Source: DATEJJ01 sp039649115
Lineage (GTDB): Bacteria; Actinomycetota; Actinomycetes; Mycobacteriales; Micromonosporaceae
Length of the DNA stretch: 23,982 bases
NCBI GenBank assembly: GCA_039649115.1
Contig: JBBWZQ010000018.1
Span: 1-23,982 of the forward strand
Reading direction: 5' to 3'
The position numbers and the translations under genes were made by a program. This document shows, piece after piece, positions 6,971 to 13,670 of the stretch; within the stretch, counting starts at the first letter, position 1, and each line of letters opens with the position of its first letter. Below the pieces are notes generated by a model. It was not told the origin of the DNA, did not search any database, and worked only from the letters and a program-made list of their open reading frames with translations.

Positions 6971-7012
6971 GGTACGTGGAGGTCACGTCCTGGTAACACC
7001 AGGTACGTGGAG
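6971..7012. promoter_or_regulatory. Palindrome flanked by 11-bp direct repeats upstream of gluA
   Basis: GGTACGTGGAG occurs exactly at 6971-6981 and again at 7002-7012, 31 bp apart (about three helical turns). Between them CCTGGT-AAC-ACCAGG (6989-7003) is a perfect 6-bp inverted repeat overlapping the second copy by two bases. It lies 36-77 bp upstream of the gluA start, a natural place for operator sites. I found no convincing -10/-35 pair for gluA in the same stretch. Confidence 0.55.
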
Positions 7013-7114
7013 TTGGTCCGGCACAGTCGCATTGATGACGCAGCCCTTTGTGGCCGCCAGAGGTCCCGCACTGGACACCGCGAGGGATCCGGCGAGGGTG
7101 GGCGGACAACTAGT

Positions 7115-7144
7115 CTCCCTGTATCGATTCTCCATGTATCGATT
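7115..7144 (+). repeat. Tandem 15-bp repeat just upstream of the subtilase gene
   Basis: CTCCCTGTATCGATT (7115-7129) is followed immediately by CTCCATGTATCGATT (7130-7144), differing at one base. Each unit holds the palindrome ATCGAT. The second copy ends 14 bp before the start codon, so the repeat probably lies in the promoter or 5' leader and could bind a regulator or be the promoter itself. Confidence 0.65.
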
Positions 7145-7158
7145 TGACGGAGGCGACG

Positions 7159-9015
7159 ATGCCCAAGCGAACACTGGCTGTCCTGGCGGGCCTTGCGCTC
7201 GCGGTGCCCCTGGTTCTCGCGGCGGCCGCACCGGCCAACGCCGGTCCGAGCCCTCGGCCGCACCCCAAGGTGCCCGCGCTGATCGCCGACCGGGTGGCCA
7301 AGATCCGGGACGGGATCGCCACGCGCCGCGCGTCGCGTGCGGGCGACCTCAGCGGCGCGCAGGTCCGCGCGCTCACCGGCGGCATGCTCACCGTCACCCC
7401 CAGTGGCGGGATCGACCTGCAGTTGCACGCCACCGGGCCGGTCGGCGCCGACCAGCGGCGGGCGCTCACCGAGCTGGGCGTCACCGTGCTCGGCTCCTCG
7501 GCGGACTTCGCCCCGGTACCCGGTGCGGACCTGCCCGACGTCGGCCTGGTCCGCGCGGTGGTGCCCTACGACAAGGTGGACGCGGTCGCCGACCTGCCCT
7601 GGATCGCCGCGCTGCGGCCGACCGTACGGCCGGCCGTCGACGCGCAGATGGTCAGCGAGGGGGTACCGCTGCACAAGACCGACGTGGCGGTTTCCCGGGG
7701 CATCACGGGTCTGGGCCAGAAGATCGGCGTGATCTCGGACGGCGCGACCCACCTCGCCGACGCGGTGGCGCGCGGCGAGCTGGCACCCGACACCGAGGTG
7801 CTCGCCGTGGGCGAAGGCGACGAAGGCACCGCGATGATGGAGATCATCCACGACATGGCACCCGGCGCCAGGCTGTCCTTCCACACCGTCGGCGCGGACC
7901 TGACCGGATATGTGGCCGCCTTCCACAACCTGGCCGCGGCCGGCGCCACGATGATCAGCGAGGATCTCGCCTTCGACGACGAGCCGGCGTTCCAACAGGG
8001 CCTGGGCGCGACGACCGCGGAGCAGCTCGCCCGGCACGGAGTCTGGGTCAGCTCCTCGGCCGGCAACCTGGGCAACCGGCACGCGCCGCGGGTACCGGCG
8101 ACCGGTACCGGCCGGACCCCGGATGGCGTGGCCGGCACGTACGCCAACTGCCCGTCGGTACCCCGCGACACGGTCAACCTGCGCGGCACCGACAACACGT
8201 ACGACGTGGTGATCCGGGCCGGTGGCGCGATCCTGCCCACGCTGCAGTGGAGCGAGCCGCGGGCCATCTTCCCGACCGTCGGGCAGGGCGGCTTCACCGA
8301 CCTCAACCTGTACCTGATGACCGCCGACGGCACCGACTGCCTGTCCGCGAGCACGGCGGTACAGGCCAACGGCGTGGGTGACACCATCGAGCAGTTGCTG
8401 TGGGAGAACACCGGTACCACCGACGTGCCCGCCAAGCTCGTGGTCGACGTCGCCGGTACCTCCTCGGCGGCCCGTACCCCGATCCTCGACCTGCGCTGGC
8501 GCACCGCCCGGGTGACCACCACCGATCCGGTGGACCGGGCCGGCTCGCTCAACCCCGACTCCAACTACCTGGGCTTCGCCACCAGTGCGGGCGCGGTCGG
8601 CGCGAACACCTCGACCGACCCGGCCACCACTCCGCTCGAGGTGTACAGCGCGGCCGGTCCGGTCCAGGTCGGCTCGTCCACCGTCTGTCCGGGCCACCGG
8701 GCGGGACCCTGCCGTGGCGTTCCCGGCGGCGGCTTCCGGACGTTCCGCGGTCCGGCGTGGGCGGCGGCCGACGGCGTCTCGGTCAGCGGGGTCGGCGCGT
8801 TCGGTTCCGGGGTCTGCCCGGCACTCGGGCAAGGTGACTGCCGGTTCTTCGGCACGTCCGCGGCCGCGCCTTCGGCCACGGGCGTGGCGGCCCTGCTGCG
8901 CCAGCAGTTCGGCGGCCACCTGCACCCGCTCGCGCTGACCGCGATCATGTCCCTGCTCGCGGTGCACCGCGACGATCCCGGCTTCGGCGCCGGAGTCCTG
9001 CAGGCGACCCGGTAG
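7159..9015 (+). CDS. Secreted subtilase-like (S8 family) peptidase with Glu in place of catalytic His
   Basis: A 618-residue exported protein. Residues 1-33 form a classical signal peptide (MPKRTLAVLAGLALAVPLV, cleavage near ANA-GPS). A pro-region of about 150 residues precedes the subtilase core. The Asp motif is IGVISDG (Asp194), the oxyanion Asn is in SSAGN (Asn303), and the Ser motif is FFGTSAAAPSATGVAAL (Ser567). Where HGT normally carries the catalytic His, this protein has GDEGTAMMEIIHDMAPGA, placing Glu222 at the His position. About 200 residues inserted between Asn303 and Ser567 include a beta-rich segment (TDLNLYLMTADGTDC). It may be an active Asp/Glu/Ser peptidase or a non-catalytic relative. 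The ATG at 7159 has GGAGG upstream and starts exactly at the signal peptide. A strong terminator follows. Confidence 0.85.
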   Translation: MPKRTLAVLAGLALAVPLVLAAAAPANAGPSPRPHPKVPALIADRVAKIRDGIATRRASRAGDLSGAQVRALTGGMLTVTPSGGIDLQLHATGPVGADQRRALTELGVTVLGSSADFAPVPGADLPDVGLVRAVVPYDKVDAVADLPWIAALRPTVRPAVDAQMVSEGVPLHKTDVAVSRGITGLGQKIGVISDGATHLADAVARGELAPDTEVLAVGEGDEGTAMMEIIHDMAPGARLSFHTVGADLTGYVAAFHNLAAAGATMISEDLAFDDEPAFQQGLGATTAEQLARHGVWVSSSAGNLGNRHAPRVPATGTGRTPDGVAGTYANCPSVPRDTVNLRGTDNTYDVVIRAGGAILPTLQWSEPRAIFPTVGQGGFTDLNLYLMTADGTDCLSASTAVQANGVGDTIEQLLWENTGTTDVPAKLVVDVAGTSSAARTPILDLRWRTARVTTTDPVDRAGSLNPDSNYLGFATSAGAVGANTSTDPATTPLEVYSAAGPVQVGSSTVCPGHRAGPCRGVPGGGFRTFRGPAWAAADGVSVSGVGAFGSGVCPALGQGDCRFFGTSAAAPSATGVAALLRQQFGGHLHPLALTAIMSLLAVHRDDPGFGAGVLQATR

Positions 9016-9025
9016 GAGTCGTGCG

Positions 9026-9061
9026 ATGGGGCGGGCCCGCGCAGGGGGCCCGCCCCATTTT
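9026..9061 (+). terminator. Rho-independent terminator after the subtilase gene
   Basis: ATGGGGCGGGCCC (9026-9038) pairs perfectly with GGGCCCGCCCCAT (9046-9058) around a seven-base loop, followed by TTTT (9058-9061). A 13-bp GC-rich stem plus a T-run is canonical. Confidence 0.9.
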
Positions 9062-9094
9062 CCCGTCGTTGACACCAACCGACGGACTGCGCGA

Positions 9095-9112
9095 CGTCGA
9101 CCTTGGTCGACG
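9095..9112. promoter_or_regulatory. Palindrome upstream of the membrane-protein gene (possible response-regulator site)
   Basis: CGTCGACC-TT-GGTCGACG has perfect 8-bp arms around TT. The core TCGACCTTGGTCGACG recurs with one change ahead of the histidine-kinase gene at 12118-12133. A TTGACA at 9069-9074 lies just upstream, but no good -10 follows it. Confidence 0.5.
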
Positions 9113-9200
9113 CGAAATCCTCCGGGTGGCCGTCGTTGCCGGCCACCGCGAGACGGCATGGTGGTGAGGCGCGGAACATGCCGACCGCCGAGGAGGGCCG

Positions 9201-10262
9201 ATGCTCGTGGACCGGACAGCCGCCGCAACGGGCGTTGAGCCGCGGCGGCGGCGCCTCTTGCCGGTAGCCGCTCTGCTGGTGCTCGCGCCGTGGGCCGCCG
9301 AATGTTCGTGGGGCGGCTTCACCGCGAGCGGGTTCCTGTTCGTCGTGGTCCTCCTGGCTCCCATGTACGGCGGGGCCGCGGTGCTGATCCGGGAGACGGC
9401 TCGCCACACCGGTGGCGGCTGGCCGGCCATCGTGCTGCTCGCCGCCGCCTTCGGTGTCTTCCAGGCCGGCCTGGTCGATCAGGCACTGTTCAACCGCGCC
9501 TACCTCGACGACACCGAGTTTCGGGACTGGGCGGCGACCTCGGCGCGGACACTCGTGCCGTGGCTCGGGTTCAGTGCCGAGCAGGCATTCGACTACATCG
9601 GAAATCACGTCGCGCTCAGCATCTGCGCGCCGATCGCGATCGTGGAATCGTTCCTCGCGCCGCCCCGCCGGCACCGACCCTGGTTGGGCGGTCGTGGCCT
9701 GGCGGTCGTCGGCATCCTGTACATCCTGGGCAGCCTGCTGATCTTCTTGGACGACTCGGGGCGCAAGAACTTCATGGCGAGCCCTCCACAGTGGACGTTC
9801 GGGGCGCTGGTCGTGCTCGCCCTTATCGGCGCCGCGCTGCTGCCACGATGGCACCGCCCGCCCCGGCCGAGGTCCGGACCCGTCCCCCGCTGGTACTGGG
9901 TGGGTCTGCTGGTGCTCGGCGCGCACCTCGGCGGGTGGTTCGTGTCCGGCTGGCCCGGTGTCGGCGTTCGGGTGGCGGCCGTCGTGGTGACCGTCGCAGC
10001 GATCGTCGTCTGGTCCCGGCGCGAGGGCTGGGGCCAACGGCACGTCCTCGCGGCGTGGTCGGCCGGCCTCGTCGCGGCGGCGGCCGGCGCGTACGTCGTC
10101 CCGAACTACGCACCCGCCTCGCCGCTGGCGGCGCTGATCGGTGACGTCTGCATCAGCGTGATCGCGCTCGCACTGATCGGCGGGGCGTTCTGGCGGCTGC
10201 GCGGCGCACCGTCCGTCAGGCCGCGTCGTGCACCAGCAGAGCCACCTGCACGCGGTTGTTGA
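9201..10262 (+). CDS. Multi-pass integral membrane protein next to a two-component system, function unknown
   Basis: A 353-residue protein with about eight to nine hydrophobic segments, for example LLPVAALLVLAPWAAE (about 19-34), FLFVVVLLAPMYGGAAVLI (about 45-63), WPAIVLLAAAFGVFQAGLV and VAAVVVTVAAIVVW. APMYGGAAVLIRE followed by a QAGLVDQALFN loop resembles a family of uncharacterised actinobacterial membrane proteins; I cannot name a function. The ATG at 9201 follows GAGGAGGG with a short spacer. Its last 47 bases overlap, tail to tail, the end of the response-regulator gene on the other strand. The last 20 or so residues are basic and Pro-rich and may simply reflect that overlap. A palindrome shared with the kinase promoter suggests it is a target of the adjacent two-component system. 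Confidence 0.8.
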   Translation: MLVDRTAAATGVEPRRRRLLPVAALLVLAPWAAECSWGGFTASGFLFVVVLLAPMYGGAAVLIRETARHTGGGWPAIVLLAAAFGVFQAGLVDQALFNRAYLDDTEFRDWAATSARTLVPWLGFSAEQAFDYIGNHVALSICAPIAIVESFLAPPRRHRPWLGGRGLAVVGILYILGSLLIFLDDSGRKNFMASPPQWTFGALVVLALIGAALLPRWHRPPRPRSGPVPRWYWVGLLVLGAHLGGWFVSGWPGVGVRVAAVVVTVAAIVVWSRREGWGQRHVLAAWSAGLVAAAAGAYVVPNYAPASPLAALIGDVCISVIALALIGGAFWRLRGAPSVRPRRAPAEPPARGC

Positions 10263-10899
10263 GGTCCAGCTTGGTCAGGATCCTCGACATGTACGCCTTG
10301 ACGGTGGCCGTGCTCATCCGCAGTTCGACACCGATCTCGCTGTTGGTGCGGCCCTGCCCGACGAGGGCGGCAACGGCACGTTCCGCCGCGCTGAGCCGCC
10401 CGAGCCGCTGTTGTGCCCGCTCGCGGCGCGGGTCCGGGTCGGGCTCCGCCGCGAACGCCATGACCCGACGGATGACGTCCGGCGAGAGTATCGGCTCACC
10501 GGCGCCGACCAGCCGGATGGCGCGCGCGATCTGCCCCGGCGGAGCGTGCTTGAGCAGGAACCCGCTGGCACCGGCGCGCAGCGCTCGCCGGATGTGCCGG
10601 TCCGTGTCGAAGGTGGTGAGGATGATGACCTCCGGCGGGTCCGGCCGGGCTCGCAACCGCTCGGTGGCCGTCAGTCCGTCCAGTTCCGGCATCCGGATGT
10701 CCATCAGCACCACGTGCGGACGGAACCGGTTCACCGCGCCGATGACCTCGGCGCCGTCGCCGACCGCGCCGGCGATCTCGATGTCGTCGAACTCGCTGAG
10801 CATCATCTTCAGTCCGGTGCGCACCAGCGCGTCGTCGTCGACGATGAGCACGCGCACCGGCGCCTGGCACGCGACCTCGGGACTGGTCACGGCCGCCAT
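10216..10899 (-). CDS. NarL/FixJ-family two-component response regulator
   Basis: Cytoplasmic DNA-binding response regulator, 227 residues. The receiver domain (about 15-130) has the acidic pair Asp21/Asp22, phospho-acceptor Asp67 in LMDIRMPELDG, the Thr of LTTFD (about 95-96) and Lys117 in FLLKHAPP. A LuxR-type helix-turn-helix occupies about 168-227 (LSAAERAVAALVGQGRTNSE, then STATVKAYMSRILTKL). The ATG at 10899 overlaps the kinase gene by 13 bases. An in-frame GTG at 10890 overlapping the kinase stop as GTGA is an equally plausible start. It is co-transcribed with the kinase and probably binds the TCGACYTTGGTCGA palindromes flanking this three-gene unit (inference). Confidence 0.93.
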   Translation of the reverse strand: MAAVTSPEVACQAPVRVLIVDDDALVRTGLKMMLSEFDDIEIAGAVGDGAEVIGAVNRFRPHVVLMDIRMPELDGLTATERLRARPDPPEVIILTTFDTDRHIRRALRAGASGFLLKHAPPGQIARAIRLVGAGEPILSPDVIRRVMAFAAEPDPDPRRERAQQRLGRLSAAERAVAALVGQGRTNSEIGVELRMSTATVKAYMSRILTKLDLNNRVQVALLVHDAA

Positions 10900-12068
10900 G
10901 GTAGCCAGGCGCGCAGGCGGAAGTCACCGTCGGGCGTGGCGCCGTGTTCGAGCTGCCCACCAGACAGGTGCATGCGTTCCCGCAGCCCGATCAGCCCACT
11001 GCCGGCCCCGGGCATGACCACGGCGGCACCGGCGGACAGCGAATTGGCGACCTCCACAACCAGCCCGGTACCGCCACCGGCCGCTCCCGCACCGTCGCGC
11101 GGGGCCAGCCGCACCAGGACAGGCGCGCCCGGCGCGTGCTTGCGGGCGTTGGTCAGTCCTTCCTGGACGATCCGGTACGCGTGGCGCCCCACGCTGTCCG
11201 GCACGGCGGACAGGTCGGCGGTACCGCTGTCGAAGGTGACCCGCATGCCGGCCAGCCGCGACTGCTCGACCAGCGCCGGGAGGTCCGACAAGGTGGGCTG
11301 CGGCCGGTCAGCGTCGCGGGTGCCGGCGTCGTCGTCGCGCAGCATCCCGATCACCTCCCGCAGATCCTCCAGTGCCTCATACGCACACTGCCGCACCACG
11401 CCCGCCGCCCGCCGCTCGTCCAGCGTCGCCGACCGGCGCACCTCCAGCGCTCCCGCGTGCACCGCGAGCAGCGAGATGCGGTGCGCCAGGACGTCGTGCA
11501 TCTCCCGCGCGATACGTTCCCGCTCGGCGTGCCGGGCCTCCTCCTCCCGCAGCCGGTGGCCCTCCTCGGCCTGGTGCGCCCGTTCCCGCAGGGACTCGAC
11601 GAGCAGGCGTTGCGAACGCGCCAACAGTGCCGACGCGACCAGCGCGGCATCCAGCGCGAGCACCACCGCCAGACCCTGCCAGAATTCCCGCCGATCCTTG
11701 GCGACCAGGTGGAACAGCGCGGCCACCGTCACCGCATGCACGCCCACCACCACGGCGGTCGTCCGCCACGACCGGTACAGGGCGACCGCCGCGATCCCCA
11801 CCGCCGTCGCCCCCATGGCGGCCGCCGACACCATCAACGACGGGATGAGCACGACGGCGAGCAGCACCGGCCACCGCCGGCGCAGCGGCAACGCGGCACA
11901 GGCCGCCGCACCCAGCACCAGTTCGAGAATCGGGAAGCCGGCACCGCGCTGCGTCGCGGTCGTCCACGAGTCCAGGAAGAACAGGCCGCCGAGCAGCGCG
12001 GCCAGCGTCACCACACCGGCCTCGACCCGCCACGTCCTGATCAAGTGTCGGCCGCGCACGGCATCCAC
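10887..12068 (-). CDS. DesK/NarX-type sensor histidine kinase (HisKA_3)
   Basis: Membrane sensor kinase of 393 residues. The N-terminal half has about four to five transmembrane segments (about 17-32, 47-60, 67-97, 104-120 and 132-150) with only short loops, so it probably senses membrane or intramembrane signals. A charged helix (about 155-185) leads into the HisKA_3 dimerisation motif ERIAREMHDVLAHRIS with phospho-acceptor His191. The HATPase has an N-box in RIVQEGLTNARKHA (about 299-312) and a G-box GSGLIGLRERM (about 357-367). The visible start at 12068 is GTG with no ribosome-binding site; a GTG at 12059, seven bases downstream of TACCGT, could be a leaderless start. It phosphorylates the adjacent response regulator. 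Confidence 0.9.
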   Translation of the reverse strand: MDAVRGRHLIRTWRVEAGVVTLAALLGGLFFLDSWTTATQRGAGFPILELVLGAAACAALPLRRRWPVLLAVVLIPSLMVSAAAMGATAVGIAAVALYRSWRTTAVVVGVHAVTVAALFHLVAKDRREFWQGLAVVLALDAALVASALLARSQRLLVESLRERAHQAEEGHRLREEEARHAERERIAREMHDVLAHRISLLAVHAGALEVRRSATLDERRAAGVVRQCAYEALEDLREVIGMLRDDDAGTRDADRPQPTLSDLPALVEQSRLAGMRVTFDSGTADLSAVPDSVGRHAYRIVQEGLTNARKHAPGAPVLVRLAPRDGAGAAGGGTGLVVEVANSLSAGAAVVMPGAGSGLIGLRERMHLSGGQLEHGATPDGDFRLRAWLPWRP

Positions 12069-12116
12069 GGTACGGCGCGGCTGACGGGCCCGCGGCGGCC
12101 ATCGGTTGCCACAGCT

Positions 12117-12133
12117 TCGACTTTGGTCGACGG
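12117..12133. promoter_or_regulatory. Palindrome upstream of the kinase gene, matching the one at 9095-9112
   Basis: TTCGACTTTGGTCGACG differs from the 9095-9112 core by one base within TCGACYTTGGTCGACG. It lies about 50 bp upstream of the histidine-kinase start. Two copies at the outer promoters of one gene cluster suggest a common regulator, most simply the encoded response regulator. Confidence 0.5.
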
Positions 12134-12173
12134 TCGCGCCGCCAGCCGCACACGCGAAGGCCTCCGGTCACGC

Positions 12174-12695
12174 TCACTCGCCGGTGGCGCCGTCGATGGC
12201 CTCGCGGATGAGGTCGGCGTGGCCGTTGTGCCGGGCGTACTCCTCGATCATGTGCAGATAGATCCAGCGCAGGCTCATCTCGATGCCGCGGCGGGGGTGG
12301 ACGAACGTCTCGTCCAGTCCACGCCCCGCGACGGCCTTGCGGCACGCCTCGATCTCGGCCGCGTACGCCGCGAAGTCCGCCTCGGCGTCGGCGGTCTCCA
12401 GGTCGTCGAAGTCGGCGTCCGGATGCTCCTCGGTGAAGTAGAGGTCCTCGACCTGCTCGCCGGCGAACCGCTGGCGGAACCAGCTGCGTTCCACCTCGGT
12501 CAGGTGCCGGACCAGGCCGAGCAGCGCCAGCTTCGACGATCCCACGGTGCGGCTCTTGAGCTGGTCGGCGGTCAGGCCGGAGCATTTCCACAGGAGGGTC
12601 TGGCGATGATAGTCGAGGAAACTGTCCAGTGACGCGCGCTCGTCGACGCGCTCCGGTGTGTCGACGCGGTGTGCCTCGGGTGCGGTCCAGGTCAT
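12174..12695 (-). CDS. DinB-like (DUF664) putative metal-dependent protein
   Basis: A 173-residue four-helix-bundle protein of the DinB/DUF664 superfamily, members of which are metal-dependent thiol S-transferases (mycothiol- or bacillithiol-linked) or are uncharacterised. The recognisable regions are LVRHLTEVERSWF (His64) and WIYLHMIEEYARHNGHADL (His148, His156, His159), which supply the candidate metal ligands; which three bind metal I cannot tell. Length is typical. The ATG at 12695 has no strong ribosome-binding site, and CATGAT on the minus strand lies seven bases upstream, so the message may be leaderless. It is divergent from the F420-type oxidoreductase across an 89-bp gap. Confidence 0.85.
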   Translation of the reverse strand: MTWTAPEAHRVDTPERVDERASLDSFLDYHRQTLLWKCSGLTADQLKSRTVGSSKLALLGLVRHLTEVERSWFRQRFAGEQVEDLYFTEEHPDADFDDLETADAEADFAAYAAEIEACRKAVAGRGLDETFVHPRRGIEMSLRWIYLHMIEEYARHNGHADLIREAIDGATGE

Positions 12696-12772
12696 TCACC
12701 AGATCATGCCAGGACCGGCCGCTGACCGGCGCCGGATGTCCCGCACACCGGGCGCCGACGGTACGCAGTCGT

Positions 12773-12778
12773 TAGGGT
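12773..12778 (+). promoter_or_regulatory. Candidate -10 for a leaderless oxidoreductase mRNA
   Basis: TAGGGT fits the TANNNT pattern of actinobacterial -10 elements and ends six bases before the ATG at 12785. No Shine-Dalgarno sequence is visible, so transcription may start at or next to the initiation codon. No clear -35 is seen. Confidence 0.35.
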
Positions 12779-12784
12779 CGAGTC

Positions 12785-13654
12785 ATGGTTGCCAGGAGTG
12801 CGCTGGGTCGGGTCGGGGTGTGGAACCACGAACTCTGGACAGACGATCCGTCGCGGGAAGGCGCGGTGCGCGACGCCGTGGCGGAGGTCGAGTCGCTGGG
12901 GTTCGGTGCGGTGTGGCTGGGTGGCAGCCCACCACCGGCAGCCGCCGGGCTGGCGTTGTCCGCGACCGACCGGCTGGTCGTCGCGACCGGCATCACCAAC
13001 ATCTGGAACACGACCCCGGCCGAGGCGGCGACCCAGGCCGCCGATCTGGCCGCGAACTACCCGGGCCGCTTCATCCTCGGGCTCGGCGCGGGTCACGGCC
13101 AAGCGACGCCGCAGTACCACCGGCCGTACGCCACGATGGTGGAGTACCTGGACGCGCTGGATGCCGCACCCACCCCGGTACCGCCGGGCGGGCGGGTGCT
13201 GGCCGCGCTCGGTCCGCGGATGCTGCGACTGGCGGCGCAGCGCAGCGCCGGCGCGCACCCGTACATGATCCCGCTGGAGCACACCGCGCGGGCCCGGCAG
13301 CTGCTCGGCCCGCAGCCGCTGCTGGCCCCGGAGGTCAACGTGGTGCTGGACGGCGACCCGCACACCGCACGCCAGGCCGCCCGCAACCACATCAGGCGCT
13401 ACCTGACGCTGACCAACTACACGGACAACTTCAAGAGGTTCGGCTTCACCGATGACGACATCGCCCACGGTGGCAGCGACCGGCTGATCGACGCGCTCTA
13501 CCTCTGGGGGGACCCCGACCGCATCCGTGCCCGGGCGCAGGAGTTCTACCAGGCCGGCGCGGACCACCTCGCCGTGCAGGTCATACCCACGATCCCGGCC
13601 GCGGAGCCGACCGCCCGGTACCGGGGACTGGCCGCCGTACTCATCCAGGCGTGA
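12785..13654 (+). CDS. LLM-class F420-dependent oxidoreductase
   Basis: A 289-residue TIM-barrel protein of the bacterial-luciferase-like superfamily, probably using coenzyme F420. Supporting segments are LGRVGVWNHEL at the first strand, VESLGFGAVWLGG, DRLVVATGITNIWNT, and RFILGLGAGHGQ, the typical phosphate/cofactor-binding strand-loop. The C-terminal region VLDGDPHTARQAARNHIRRY is also family-like. It most resembles the TIGR03620 (MSMEG_4141) subfamily, from memory. The start rests on the conserved N-terminus, as there is no ribosome-binding site. The substrate is unknown. It converges on the aldehyde dehydrogenase with a 16-bp gap and no hairpin. Confidence 0.88.
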   Translation: MVARSALGRVGVWNHELWTDDPSREGAVRDAVAEVESLGFGAVWLGGSPPPAAAGLALSATDRLVVATGITNIWNTTPAEAATQAADLAANYPGRFILGLGAGHGQATPQYHRPYATMVEYLDALDAAPTPVPPGGRVLAALGPRMLRLAAQRSAGAHPYMIPLEHTARARQLLGPQPLLAPEVNVVLDGDPHTARQAARNHIRRYLTLTNYTDNFKRFGFTDDDIAHGGSDRLIDALYLWGDPDRIRARAQEFYQAGADHLAVQVIPTIPAAEPTARYRGLAAVLIQA

Positions 13655-13670
13655 GGCAGCCCGCCGTGAA

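Noticed and set aside
6826..9228. Very long open frame (about 800 codons) antisense to the subtilase gene, and similar long antisense frames across the window
   Set aside because: High GC keeps opposite-strand frames open. The translation is low-complexity Arg/Gly/Val-rich with no motifs, while the sense frame encodes a signal peptide and subtilase motifs.
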